Below, piece by piece: positions 37,082 through 50,500 of a stretch of DNA of 64,000 nt (within the stretch, counting starts at the first letter, position 1; each line of letters opens with the position of its first letter). Made by a program: the position numbers and the translations under genes. The notes under the pieces were generated by a model. It was not told the origin of the DNA. It was given only the letters and a program-made list of their open reading frames with translations, and did no database searches. This DNA is from Plotosus lineatus. Lineage: Eukaryota > Chordata > Actinopteri > Siluriformes > Plotosidae. Location: the NCBI GenBank assembly GCA_024760905.1, contig CM045734.1, forward strand, positions 44,168,564 through 44,232,563, in the 5' to 3' direction.

Positions 37082-40000
37082 CTATGGAGAAAGAAAAAGA
37101 GATGCGGAATAACAGAAATATGGCTGATAAAAGCATTTGAAAGTTACAAAATAATATGCTCTGACCTCATGCAAATACACAAGCTGTGAAAATGTACTGT
37201 ATATGAATCAAGTCTATGTGGCCTTCAGAAAACGTTTCCCTCCCTGGTTCTCGATTTATTCCTATTAATACAGGGGTGGGCAAATCTGGCCCGTTGGTCT
37301 TTTTAATCCGGCCTGCCAAAGATTGATTGGTACAAAATTCATGTTTGATGTGAATCATTGATCGATTGCATTCATTTGACTTCGACTTCAACACCAGTGG
37401 CACATTAGGCGCAGTCAGTTGATTTTGTGGAGCTCGAGCCACTTCCTGTTATCAGTCTTCTACTGCACAGAGCCCATCTGCAGCAATGTCAGAGAAGAGA
37501 AAGTGGACAGCCAGTGCCAGGTGTGACATAAGGAATGGACACCTAAATACTTTTTCACTGAAGTCCGGTCAAAGGCTATACAGGGCCTTCTCAAAAAAAA
37601 ATTAGCATATTGTGATAAAGTTCATTATTTTTTGTAATGTACCGATAAAAATTAAGTTTCCTATATTTCAGATTCATTGCACACCAACTGAAATATTTCA
37701 GGTCTTTATTGTTTTAATATTGATGATTTTGGCATACAGCTCATGAAAACCCAAAATTCCCATCTCAAAAAAATTAGCATATTTGATCCGACCAATAAGA
37801 AAGTGTTTTTAATACAAAAAAAGTCAACCTTCAAATAATTATGTTCAGTTATGCACTCAATACTTGGTCAGGAATCCTTTTGCAGAAATGACTGCTTCAA
37901 TGCGGCGTGGCATGGAGGTAATCAGCCTGTGGCACTGCTGAGGTGTTATGGAGGCCCAGGATGCTTCGATAGCGGCCTTAAGCTCATCCACAGTGTTGGG
38001 TCTGGTGTCTCTCAACTTTCTCTTCACACTATCCCACAGATTCTCTATGGGGTTCAGGTCAGGAGAGCTGGCAGGCCAATTGAGCACAGTAATACCATGT
38101 TCATTTAGCAGTGGTTTTGGCACTGTGAGCAGGTGCCAGGTTGTGCTGAAAAATGAAAATCTTCATCTCCATAAAGCTTTTCAGCAGATGGAAGCATGAA
38201 GTGCTCCAAAATCCAAAATCTCCTGATAGCTATCTGCATTGACCCTGCCCTTGATAAAACACAGTGGACCAACACCAGCAGCTGACATGGCACCCCAGAC
38301 CATCACTGACTGTGGGTACTTGACACTGGACTTCAGGCATTTTGGCATTTCCTTGTCCCCAGTCTTCCTCCAGACTCTGGCACCTTGATTTCCGAATGAC
38401 ATGCAAAATTTGCTTTCATCCGAAAAAAGTACTTTGGACCACTGAGCAACAGTCCAGTGCTGCTTCTCTGTAGCCCAGGTCAGGCGCTTCTGCTGCTGTT
38501 TCTGGTTCAAAAGTTGCTTGACCTGGGGAATGCGGCACTTGTAGCCCATTTCCTGCACACGCCTGTGCACGGTGGCTCTGGATGTTTCTACTCCAGACTC
38601 AATCCACTGCTTCCACAGGTTCCCCAAAGTCTGGAATCGGCCCTTCTTTCACTTTTTCCTTCCCACAGACGTCCCACTGAGGTGGCTTGATACAGCACTC
38701 TGGGAACAGCCTATTCACTCAGAGATTTCTTTCTGTGTCTTACCCTCTTGCTTGAGGGTGTCAATGATGGCCTTCTGGACAGCAGTCAGGTCGGCAGTCT
38801 TACCCATGATTGCAGTTTTGAGTAACGAACCAGGCTGGGAGTTTTTAAAAGCCTCAGGAATCTTTTACAGGTGTTTAGAGTTAATTGGTTGATTCAGATG
38901 ATTAGGTTAATAGCTCGTTTAGAGTACCTTTTCATGATATGCTAATTTTTTGAGATAGGAATTTTGGGTTTTCATGAGCTGTATGCCAAAATCATCAGTA
39001 TTAAAACAATAAAAGACCTGAAATATTTCAGTTGGGGTGCAATAAATCTAAAATTTATGAAAGTTTAAATTTTTATAAGTACATTACAGAAAATAATGAA
39101 CTTTATCACAATATGCTAATTTTTTGAGAAGGACCTGTATGTCTTATTTGCCAAGAAACCATTGTGGTTTTAAAAGAATACAACATTAGCCGCCACTTTC
39201 CCATCAAGCATGCTAATTACGCCAACAACCTGTCAACGCAAGAACGTCCGGCTACCGCTGATAGGTTGGTCGCAAGCTTGCAGGCTCAGCAAAACACCTT
39301 CATCCGAGCAACTTCCATCCAAGAATCAAGCACAAGTATATATACATAATTCAACAGGAAGCACTGTGTAAATCCATGTTGTATATTGACCACTTAGTGA
39401 AGCCAGTCGTGAAACTCATTATAGTTTATTTGAGCCACGGGACTTCACCATCGTCAGTTTATTCATTTTCTTGAAGAATCTGATGCTGATCACAGGGACT
39501 TGCTTTACCATTCTAATGTCCACTGGTTCAGTTTGGGGAAAGTATGTCAATAAGTGTGGAGCTCAAACAGGTGATTCTTTCATTTTTTGAGCTCAATGAG
39601 AACACTGACAATGTTCTTGAGCTGAAAGACACAGGTTGGCTTTGTGATTTTGCTTTTACTTGTGGACAAACTGACCCACATGAACGAGCTGAATGTGAAG
39701 CCCCAAGGAAAAAACAGTTTGTGCATGAAATGCAAGGAAACGTCAGAGCCTTCAAAACCAGGCTAGTTTTATTTTCAAGGCAAATGTCAGACAAGCTATT
39801 CGCTCATTTCCCCCACACTGGTCACATTTAAAGAGGCCCTGCAACATGTGAACAAAACCAGGAAACCACTGCATGACCTGCATGAAGAATTCTGCCGTCA
39901 GTTTTGTGATTTAGGAAAAATTGACAGGGCACTACAGCTGGTGTCAGGTCCCTTTTCACAAGACCACAGGAGTTGCTGTTGGAACTGATTGATCTCCAAT

Positions 40001-41054
40001 GTGACATGATGTTAAAGGAGAGGATGTTGGTTTTGTTTGGCTGTATATATACTGTATGTGTGTGAAAAGACTTCTTGTGTGATGAATACCTACAAAGTGC
40101 CCCACAGATCCCAGTTGAGTGATGAACTCTGTTCCCACTAAAGGGTATGTTAATATTTTGATGCCTTTTGCTTGTTTGTTTATGTTTGATATGTACTGTT
40201 AAAAAATGTATTTTTTATTGAATCTTGTAGACCCGGCCAGTTTGTCAAATTTTAAACGTCAATGTGGCCCCCGAACCAAAACAATTGCCAACCCCTGCAT
40301 TAATATATACTACATTGGAATGTCGCAATCTGATTGGTCCACCATTTTGAGATTAAAAAAAAGTGGGTAATTCTTGAATCAAAATAATCAAAATCATAGT
40401 TAGTCTTGTTCCCTTGGAGGAGGTGGTGTCATCATGATCCTGCTTTAAAATTAATCAATAAACTATAAACATCTTGGTTTAATTTGTGTAGAATATTAAC
40501 TAAACTGCTAAACAGCTAAGGTAAACAGATGCTGTTAGATATACAGCAGTTCATCTGACCCGCCTATGTCATAGTTAAAATATGTAAATATAAACTATAA
40601 AAATATCATTGTAGTTTGCCTTTTGTTATGTTTCTGCATATACAGGGATCCCTCACTTTCTGTGGTTAATTGGGACCAAGATCCCGCTGTGACCACTGAA
40701 TTCCGCGAAGTAGGATCAACCTTCCCAACCCCCCGATTGACATGTACGTACATGTATATGTGTATATAACATCAATAAATACATATTCAATGCTATAGAT
40801 GCTTATAATAACAATTAAACATTAAAAAAGAATGCCTAAGATGTAAATAAAATATAAATACACACACATATAGACGTGCACGCACTCAGATTCGCACCTC
40901 ACAAAAATATAAGTAGTTTTGATGGGAGGTCTTGGGTTGTTTTTTGTTTGTTTAGGGGGTTTTTTTGTTGCATAATTGGCCTTGTTTTTGTGCCATTTTC
41001 CTTAACTTCTTTGCCTATTCTTCCTTAATTTACTTATTTTTTAAAATTTGATGA

Positions 41055-41088
<34 letters not shown>

Positions 41089-44000
41089 TGCGATACACTG
41101 AAGCCGCATGAATTGAAGCGCGAAGTAGCGAGGGATCCCAGTACATTTAAAATGAGTTGACAGCATTACACAGTACCTACTCACGCATTCACTCAAGCTC
41201 TGCAGCTTCTTTTAAAAATATAGGAAATTAAACCATATAAAATCTTCCTTGTGTATTTTTCTGCTTGTTTCTATGTAGTACAGTATTTACAAAACCAATT
41301 ATGTACCTCAGGCTTGGCTGACGTCTCCGAATTGAATAGTCTCCTCAACAGACTTTCATTGCATAATTATATATTATACACTTATTACTATTCCATATAT
41401 TAGTAGCTGTTCAACCCTTAACACAACCCTTAATTTTTACCTGTGGAGGAGTGACTGGTGGAGATGTACTTTGTGAAACCCTGGCTGGAGAGAATGTTGG
41501 TGTGGATGAGGCTGAGCAGACCCCTTTGTCTGTTGTCTGGAACTTTAAACGTGGCAGAACAACCCTTGGCCAACTGTCTTGGAATTTCGGAGACTGGGAA
41601 TTATTTATTATTGAAGCATTTTCTGTGTTGTTTGCTTCTACGATTGATGTATTCAAAACCTCTTCTACAGGTTTCTTAATTTCTTTTTCAGACACGTTCA
41701 TCTCTCTGGCTGCTTGGTCCTGTTGGCGTGTTGGCGAGGTGAGCAGTGCCGTTTGTGGCCGATCAGTTTTTGAAGTATTACCTTCATTTTTGATACATGT
41801 CCTTATTGATAATTCCGGTTTCACCTGAAGTTTGGCTATTGAGGGGTCAGAGAAGTCAGTAGACATAGACTTATGGGAATGTAATCACAATTCTATAATA
41901 CACCGAAGCACGAGTGCACAGATCTGATCTGGATGCTGCAAGATTATTTTACCTCTTCGTCTAGCAATCGATTTCTTCACCTGTGGTACAGATGGACCTT
42001 CAGCTGATTCCTTCACCCCTTCTGATGACCTTTCTGCCTACAACAAGATTCAAAAGGCTTCCAATTTTTGGGGGGAATGAATATTTCTTTTGAATTTGAT
42101 TAAAAATCAGTACGCTGGTACATCTTGTGACTCTAAAGGTGTTGATCACCTCTTCAGTCTCCTCCAACGCAGGCATCAAGTGAGAACCCTTAGGATCAGC
42201 TAAATCACCACGTTGCGTTTTTGAGCTTTAACACAAGACAGCCAGATTAAGCATGATTACCGTTTCATCTCATCTTCACACACACACAAAAAAATTCTTC
42301 TAAAATCTCTTACCAGGTCTGCACAGACTTCACAGGTTCTTCTACTTCCAAGTTTGATTTTAACTTTTTCTTTACCAAATCCGTTATGGTAGGCTGTTGA
42401 GTTTGTGAAATGGTCTGTATTGGTTTTAAATGAGCTTGGCTTGTATTGACAGAAGACTCAGTTTTCTTGCCTGTGTTGTAAATGAGGGTTTGAATTCAGG
42501 AGAAGAACAAAGAGAAAGAGAGCGAGACAGAGAGAGATCATGTCAACCAGGGCTAATAAACTGAAGCATTATTGTTGAATAACAAAGAAATTACACAGAA
42601 TAAGACACTGAAACACATCATGAACTGTATTGGGTTTTTTTTTTTGTTACACTTTTTTTTCTGTAAATGTTAAATGTAAATACTGCTCATGTCTGCACTG
42701 AGATTAGCTTTGCCTTGTTATAAAGCTGCTATTTCAGCCTGCACAATTGGACTGACAGCTAAAATGCGGATGTGCATTTCAGACAATGGAGCACTGAGCT
42801 GCATGTAAAAACCTGCACCGTCCACCATGATGTGTGAATTCCATGTCTGCTTGGTGAATAATCACCTGGAGGAGGTTTTTAATAATTAAACCCGAGTATT
42901 TATATCTGTTCATGTAGAACACTAGATCAACCTTCCAACATGCTTATATGGGAAAATCCACTATTCTATCAATCAAGAGATTATGTGGGAAATCCAAGCT
43001 GAATAAGTGAATAGAGGAAAAGTAAATACCGTATTCAACGTGATAAGCGCCCAGGGCACTTAAAAAATTGAGTGGGTGGGCGCTTATTAAAATGTTACCA
43101 GCGGAGTGGAAAATTTTTATTAAAAGCTTATTACCATCCAGGTGGAAAACACGAATAATAACAGAACAATAAAAGTTTTACTGGTATTTGTGTTATTCAT
43201 TTTGTGGTATCAACCAAACTACCTACATGAAAGCGACCCCTTACTTTTCCCTCCCGGTGCTGTTCCTTTAAATATTTTCCCGAAAGTAAAATGAAGCCAA
43301 TCAACACGAATGTCAACTTTTGCACATTGCACGTTGCACACGAACATAAACAAAAGCACATGTCCAGGAATGTGCTTAAATTTATGAAGTTAGTGAGCAA
43401 TCAGGTGAAAAATGCTCGTCATCACTTTCCGATAGGGCCATATCTGGCTCATTGCTCCATTCATTCAGAGCACCCCATAGTTTTGCTGTAGCAGTTTCTA
43501 ATGGTTCATCGATTGTTGGACATTTACCAAGAGAACACAGCAAAATATTTTCCTGTTTTTTGTTTTTTTTTTAAAGTACGGCGGAACAATCAAATGTGTT
43601 GTTAATGCTGAACATTATAGATATTCCCCAGTGGCAGGGGGTCTTGAAATACCGTGTAAACTCACTTTTACAGGCAGTGAACGCCTCATTTTACCATTAC
43701 AGAGACTGACCGAATAAAATTGGTAAGTTTAATCTACCATTTTTCTCCCAATACACATGGGAGGTTATTAGACAGAAGATCAAAAACACTTGGGGGGGTA
43801 TTGGAGCAGGGTGTCTATTACATAGAATACAGTAATAAAAATACACCAGTATCACCGAGTAAACTGAATATCTTATAAAAATTTACCCCATATTCTCCAT
43901 CTCTCTCCTCTAGAGCAGAAATGCAAAATCTTTCTATTTTGTTCTCTCTGAAGTCTGTTTAACAGATCTGAAGTTTGCAGTGTCCATTATGAAAAGTAAC

Positions 44001-46629
44001 TTGAGCAGTAAGTACACTGACAATGAAACGACCAAGTAATATATATTTGATCACTTGGTCATTTCATTGTCAGTGAATGGCTAGGACTTGGGTACATGGA
44101 AATCCCGCTGGCCACCGGCTTTATTTGAAAGCCCTAGTCATGCTGCAGTAATAAAATCAAAGCAGCAAAGCAAGAAGTAAAATTTAGTATATTTCTCTAC
44201 CTTTCTTTCTCAAAGGGGATTTCTTTTCTACTTCCAAGTCTTCCAATTTTCTCCCGTCATACAGTGATGGCGTCGACTCCTTTGACAGAGTCATTACACT
44301 TCCTCGGCCTGTTGTTGAGCTCTTCGTTGTCGATTCATTGTTGCTCCTTCTATCTCCAAACTGAGGAGCACTGAGATTGCAGAGTGCTACAGTGTCCAGG
44401 CTGCAACATATTTAAGACAGTGCACTTTACTAAGTTGAATTAAAAAAATAAATTAACAGGATGGAGGGACTTTTTTCCCCACAATAAACTCCGCTAAGGA
44501 GGTCACATGTCTGTGGTTTTAACAGGATTACGCAAAAAGCAATGAGCAGATTTTCATCAAATTTTTAACAGATCCGAGGCTCCGGGCGAATACCTCCAAG
44601 ATTCTAGAGATAATCTGGATCAAATTCTAGACTCGGAGGATTTTTAAAGGATTCTTTAATCTTGAGAGATAAGACTTTTTATTACCTTTTGTGTGAGCTA
44701 CGCAGAGGGTACCATTACGCGCTGATTTTCGTTCCGCAGGGAAGAGTGTGTGTTTGTCTGTCCACAGTCCATGAGTATTGTTCAGTCCGAGTAAGTTATT
44801 ACCTTTACTGTGAGCTATATATTTATTAATTCATTTTATGATCCGCTTAATCCTAATTAGGGTCGCAGCGTGGCTGGTGCCCATCTGAGCCAACTCCGGG
44901 CAAGGGCAGAGTACACCCTGGACAGCTCCCCAGGCCATCGCAGGGCAGAAACACATTGACGGCTATGCATGAGCTAAATACTGCTCATACCATTATTACA
45001 GTAGTAGACTTTTGTGATAGTCAATACATTTACATAGGCATATGATTAGATGATTCGCAGTTCAACTTTATGTGTAAGTTTTACAGAGCATGCAAGTGTC
45101 CAAAGATGCTGAAGAGTTTTTAAAATTCAAATTTCCCCACTTATGACATAGTAACTAATACCACAACAGTTGTAACAGCATAAACATTGTCATTCAGGTA
45201 ATGTAATGTAATCTAACAGTGGGCCCCATTATACAACAACAAGGATCTGATATTATATACGCCAGTTGACGCCATGCGAAAGGTCAGTGAATGCATATAT
45301 TTGTGCCACCAGTCATCTGGAAATATGGTACTCCAGCAGAGTCAGGAAGGGTGCAGTGTACCTTATTATTTCAGTTTGGCAGTGGTGTGTACTTGGAGTG
45401 CTCTTGTTTCATTATTTATTTTACCTTGATACTCTAACAGTGCACGGCATGATATGATGCTTTCTCTGTAACTTTTCTTCAAGTAACATGGGCTCATCCT
45501 GAGGTGGGCTATCTCGCTGTGATGATGCTGTTGTGGTTTGTGGAGGTGTGTGCTGACTTAGCCTTGAGCTTTTCCCCTCCTTCTTGCCTGGGGGGGGGGG
45601 GGGGGGGTGTCAAAATAAGACACAACTGACAGGAATTAAAATGAAGTCCGACTCCTGGAATATTTCAGAGAGGAATTATTGCCAACAATATATTTTCATA
45701 CCTCTTTTCATGACCGGTGTTTTAACTTCTGACTGACTCTGTGTCGCGTCTTTGATTGACGTTTGAGGCGTATCTTCAGCTTTTAATTCCTGCTTAAGGT
45801 ATTTTTTTCTCTGTAACACTCATTGCCTTTCTGTAGTGCAATGAAATACATCCATAGACTTAAGGCTGTTAAACATTAAAGAAAAAAACCCCACTAACCT
45901 TTTCAATGGTCTTGTTTGGTAAACTGACTCCAGACACTGTCCAGTCTTGACTTACATCCTCTTCTGTTTCTGAGACAAGAACAAAGACATCAGGCAGCAC
46001 CATGTGAAAGACATGAGGCTCAGTTTCCTTAGAGTCGGCGATCGAAGAGCCAGATCTGAATAACAAATAAAGGAAAGCATCTATTAGTCACTGCAGAGTG
46101 TTTGATCTTTTAACTAAATAACAAATCCAGCTTAATAAAACCTAATATTTGCAATGCATTCTTACCCTGAAGGTTTCATCAGATGTATCGAAAATTCTTC
46201 ATCCTTGACAGCATCTTCAAGTGTTGTACCTTCCGTTACATTTTCAACTTCAGGTTTAGGTTCTTTGGATATGTGAAATAGAGCAGTGGAGACGGGATTT
46301 GAATCGGTGGGTTTCACATCAGCCTGAGACACTTTTGGAGATTCCATAGCAGTGGATTTGGGGGTTACTTCCATTCCTTTTAGGACATGGCATTGTAATA
46401 CAAGAATAATAAGAAAAGGCATCATCATGACATGAATCTGGCAGATTCAATATCTTTCAGGAACAAGTGGTATTTCCATACCTGTAATGTCTCCCCTCAT
46501 TGAGGATATTCTGTCGACTGACTTCTCATCAGTAGTATTTGAGCAAGCTGTCAGGTTTGACTCCTGAAAAAGAAGTTTGGCTGTAAATTTGTTAAAAATT
46601 AACACACACACACACACGGACACACACAC

Positions 46630-46674
<45 letters not shown>

Positions 46675-49600
46675 ATTAAGTCCATGAAAAAGGCAGTGTA
46701 TAGAGTTACTTTACCTGAGAGGCTGGTAAGGCAATATGTGAAGAGGTTGGCTGTGTCTGCACCTTTACCAGCTGATCAGTTTTCAAAGAGGCATCTTTAG
46801 CACATCCCCTTTTCACCAGTTTCGGCTGTAGCTTGACTTTTTAAATCAGAAATCAGAGATAATTTCAACATGCAGCAAAGGACTAGACAAGAACAACAAC
46901 CTGACCAATAACAGCCAGAATTTATCATTATAAACATACACATGCATTTACTTTGTCTCGCTCTTCTTCTAGCAGGTGCTTTTTTCTCCTCTGTGGAAGG
47001 TTGTGTGTCCTCTGAAGGGTCAAAACATAACGGTGGGTTGGACACTGCTTGGGAATTTTCTACCTGTAGATAGGAAAACGGTCATTTAAAACTTGAGCTG
47101 ATTATAAGCGGAAACACCTTAATCTTAATTTACTTCTACAAGATGACAATGCAAACAAAATGGGACTGAATATACCTTTGTTATCTCTTCAGAAGCAGTG
47201 CATCGTCTTTCTGAAAGACGAATTGTAGACGTTTCTTTGCTTTCAAACTTGCCTTCTAGAGCAATTGTCATATCATTGCTTGGATCATCTACTGTCTCCT
47301 CTGATACAGGATAAAAGACATCAGCCTGCAGCCTATGTGGAACCTTCTCACACGGCTCAGTATCCTCAGAGTCTTGAGGTAATATTGTGTCGATGCTAAA
47401 GGACAGAAGAAAACAGTTAGTAATCACTATAATGGCCAGCTCAGATGTGTACAGTCATTATGACAAGCCTGAAGAAGGTTTATGTCCTCTCACCTGTTTG
47501 TGAAGCTAAAATTATAAGCTGCGTTCTGATTCCCGAGCACCGAATCTTCATATGGAACAATTTCAGAATCGTTTTTGCTCTTTGAATGACAGTCTAAATG
47601 TGGAATACAGTTGGCCCTCTACTTACGAAAACCTCTGAATATGAAAAATCCAGGTTACGAAAAACATTTTCCTAAATTTTTGTCTTCTTTTTACAAAAAA
47701 ACCCTCTTTTTACGAAAAGCGTCAAACGCGCCATTCAAAAATTCAAATGCGCCATTCAAACAATGCGCGAGTTGCTCTCTCATTGGCTGTCTCCCAACAT
47801 TCCACCCTGCTGGCCTCCCATTGGCCAGGAGGGAGCTGAACTGCACCCATACTTCCTGTTTGTCACTTCCTGTTTGTTTGTGAAGGGGAGTTGAACAGGA
47901 CTGTTGGCTCGTGAGTTTTTTGAGAGTGATCATTGCAGTGTTATATTTCGTTATCTATCATGGACCCCAAGAAAGTGATTCCTGGTAACACCGAAAAAAA
48001 GAAGCGGGCTCCATTATCAATTGAAGTGAAGCAGGAGATAATTAAAAAAAATACAAAAGTGAGATGCAGTTGAGCGAAATCGCAAAGGAGTATGGCCAAA
48101 ACCCCTCGACAATCGGGACGCTATTGAAGCAGAAGGAGACCTTAAAAGCGGCGATACAGTGATGAAGGCGATTATTTCGGAACGATATTGAAGCAGAAGG
48201 AGGCATTGAAAGCGGAGATACAGTGAAGGAGGTAATTATTTTGGAAAAAGCAACCGCCATATTTAAGGACCTCATGAAGGAGGGTGGGGGTGAGGGTTCT
48301 TCAGACCAGCAACCCCCGGACTTTAAAGCGTTGCATGGGTGGTTCAAGAGATTTAAAAAAGGTAAATAATTTTCTTTTACTTTTAACACATATTTCATAC
48401 AAAATTGGTGTACGTTTATCATTTTAAAATGGTTTATGGAGTAGTCTTGGGAGTCTTGGAACGAATCACACGTTTTACATGTAAAATGCACCTCTACTTA
48501 CGAAAACTCCAGGTTACGAAAAAGGCACTGGAACGGATTAATTTCGTAAGTAGAGGGCTGGCTGTACCTGCTTCTGTAGTTGCACAAGTGTCACTTTCCA
48601 CTAATGAGGGTTCATGGGAGGTTGTTTGCTCTTTGACATTTATTTCGACTTCCTGAGAGATACTTCATACTTCACAATTAGATGCTTCATTGCTTTCAAT
48701 GTTATATCCTACAGACACTGCCCTGTCCATGCTTGAATCGTCCTCACACTGCTCAGTGTGCTTAGAGTCTTCAGGTACTGATGTGATGTTAAATGAACAA
48801 AAAATCTTAACTCTAAGAGCTGGTCCCCACCATCGCTCAAGCTCTCTGGCCCCTTGCCCTTTGAAGACAATAAACTCTGAAGGTGTGCTCTGAATCCTGG
48901 CTGTCAAATCAAGTGGAGTAAATTCAGAATCAGGGTCAAAACATCAAATCTGAGGTGCCTTGATACAACACTCTGGGAACAGCCTATTCGCTCAGAGATT
49001 TCTTTCTGTGTCTTACCCTCTTGCTTGAGGGTGTCAATGATGGCCTTCTGGACAGCAGTCAGGTCGGCAGTCTTACCCATGATTGCGGTTTTGAGTAATG
49101 AACCAGGCTTACAGGAGCCTCAGGAATCTTTTGCAGGTGTTTAGAGTTAATTGGTTGATTCAGATGATTAGGTTAATAGCTCGTTTAGAGTACCCTTTTC
49201 ATGATATGCTAATTTTTTGAGATAGGAATTTTGGGTTTTCATGAGCTGTATGCCAAAATCATCAGTATTAAAACAATAAAAGACTGAAATATTTCAGTTG
49301 GTGTGCAATGGATGTAAAATATATGAAAGTTTAATTTTTATCAGTACATTACAGAAAATAATTAACTTTAGCACAATATGCTAATTTTTTTTAAGAAGGA
49401 CTAGTACATAATACTGCATTAATAGCTTTACTGCTGGAAGCAATTTCAATACCAATCCTGATTAGACTTACTTGGACGACACTGATGTAGACAGTAAAGA
49501 AGGTGCCTGGTCTGAAAACCCTGAAGAAGCCTGCGTTTCAACTGACGCAAGATCAGACATCATTACTGAGTCATTACATGATGATGATGGTAGGTATGCC

Positions 49601-50443
49601 TGAGTGACAGGAATCTCATACAGGGTCAAGATAAAGGTGGGTTCATTAACACCAGTACCATCTGAATGAACACAGTGACAGATAAAGAGTTAAAGGACAT
49701 TCATTTTACTGAAATCTGTTTGCTTTTTATACGGTAGCTCACCTTCACTTAATTGGACAATTTCTGCAGGGGCACAGACATCCTGTTAAAGCATAACGAG
49801 GAATCAGCTTTCATGATACCCAACAAATAAACGCACTTTATATAACCCCGAAGCAACAGGACGTTAGTCACCTCAGAAGGACCGATATTCTTCTCTGTGC
49901 CTCCACCTTCTGTCTGAGTCTCAGTCAAAGAAGGCTGTGGCGAAATCAATAGAGTACAAGGTGGTATCCTGTAAAAGTAGAAAAATGGCTTGTAGCAAAT
50001 CAATTGGCTTTAAAGTGTTATATTTATTCCTGTATTATTTATGAGAGATTGGTTATAGACTACATACACGTCAACATCACGTGTGGTGCCTATGTACTCT
50101 GAAGCCACCTGAAACTCATCAGTACTACCTGGATTCAGAGTTACTGTATTGACGCTGTTCTGATCTGTTACTGTTAGAGATGTGTCACTAAAATCTGGCA
50201 ATATAAAAAGAAAGGTACAAGTTAAACAAATTCAGCACACATCAGTCAAAACATTATTTCATATTCCAACAAGTGCTTGGTTTCTTGAAGGAGCTTCATT
50301 GGCTTGTTGAAGGTTTGACACAAAGCTGAGTTTTTTGAGCATTTTCCCACATGCTTGTTTTCACTTCACTTTGCTGAAATGCTTCATCCTTAATTCTATG
50401 GTTGCAGAAAGGCTGGGCACATCCTGAACAACATCGCACGGCC

Positions 50444-50500
<57 letters not shown>

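Noticed and set aside
39544..39831. GTF2IRD2-like protein gene
   Set aside because: It lies inside a hAT element with terminal repeats and 8-bp target copies, and has downstream stops.
46447..46671. 74-codon frame beginning in a CA repeat
   Set aside because: The start lies in a microsatellite; only 46482-46563 is a real exon.
48653..48670. An 18-base GT...AG segment that would remove the TGA as an intron
   Set aside because: Eighteen bases is far below a workable vertebrate intron; the TGA is better read as a true stop in a damaged exon.
48830..48914. A further bdp1 exon (T-P-S-E-F-I-V-F-K-G-Q-G)
   Set aside because: It is open on the minus strand with a possible acceptor, but no donor gives consistent phase with either neighbour; left as unclear.
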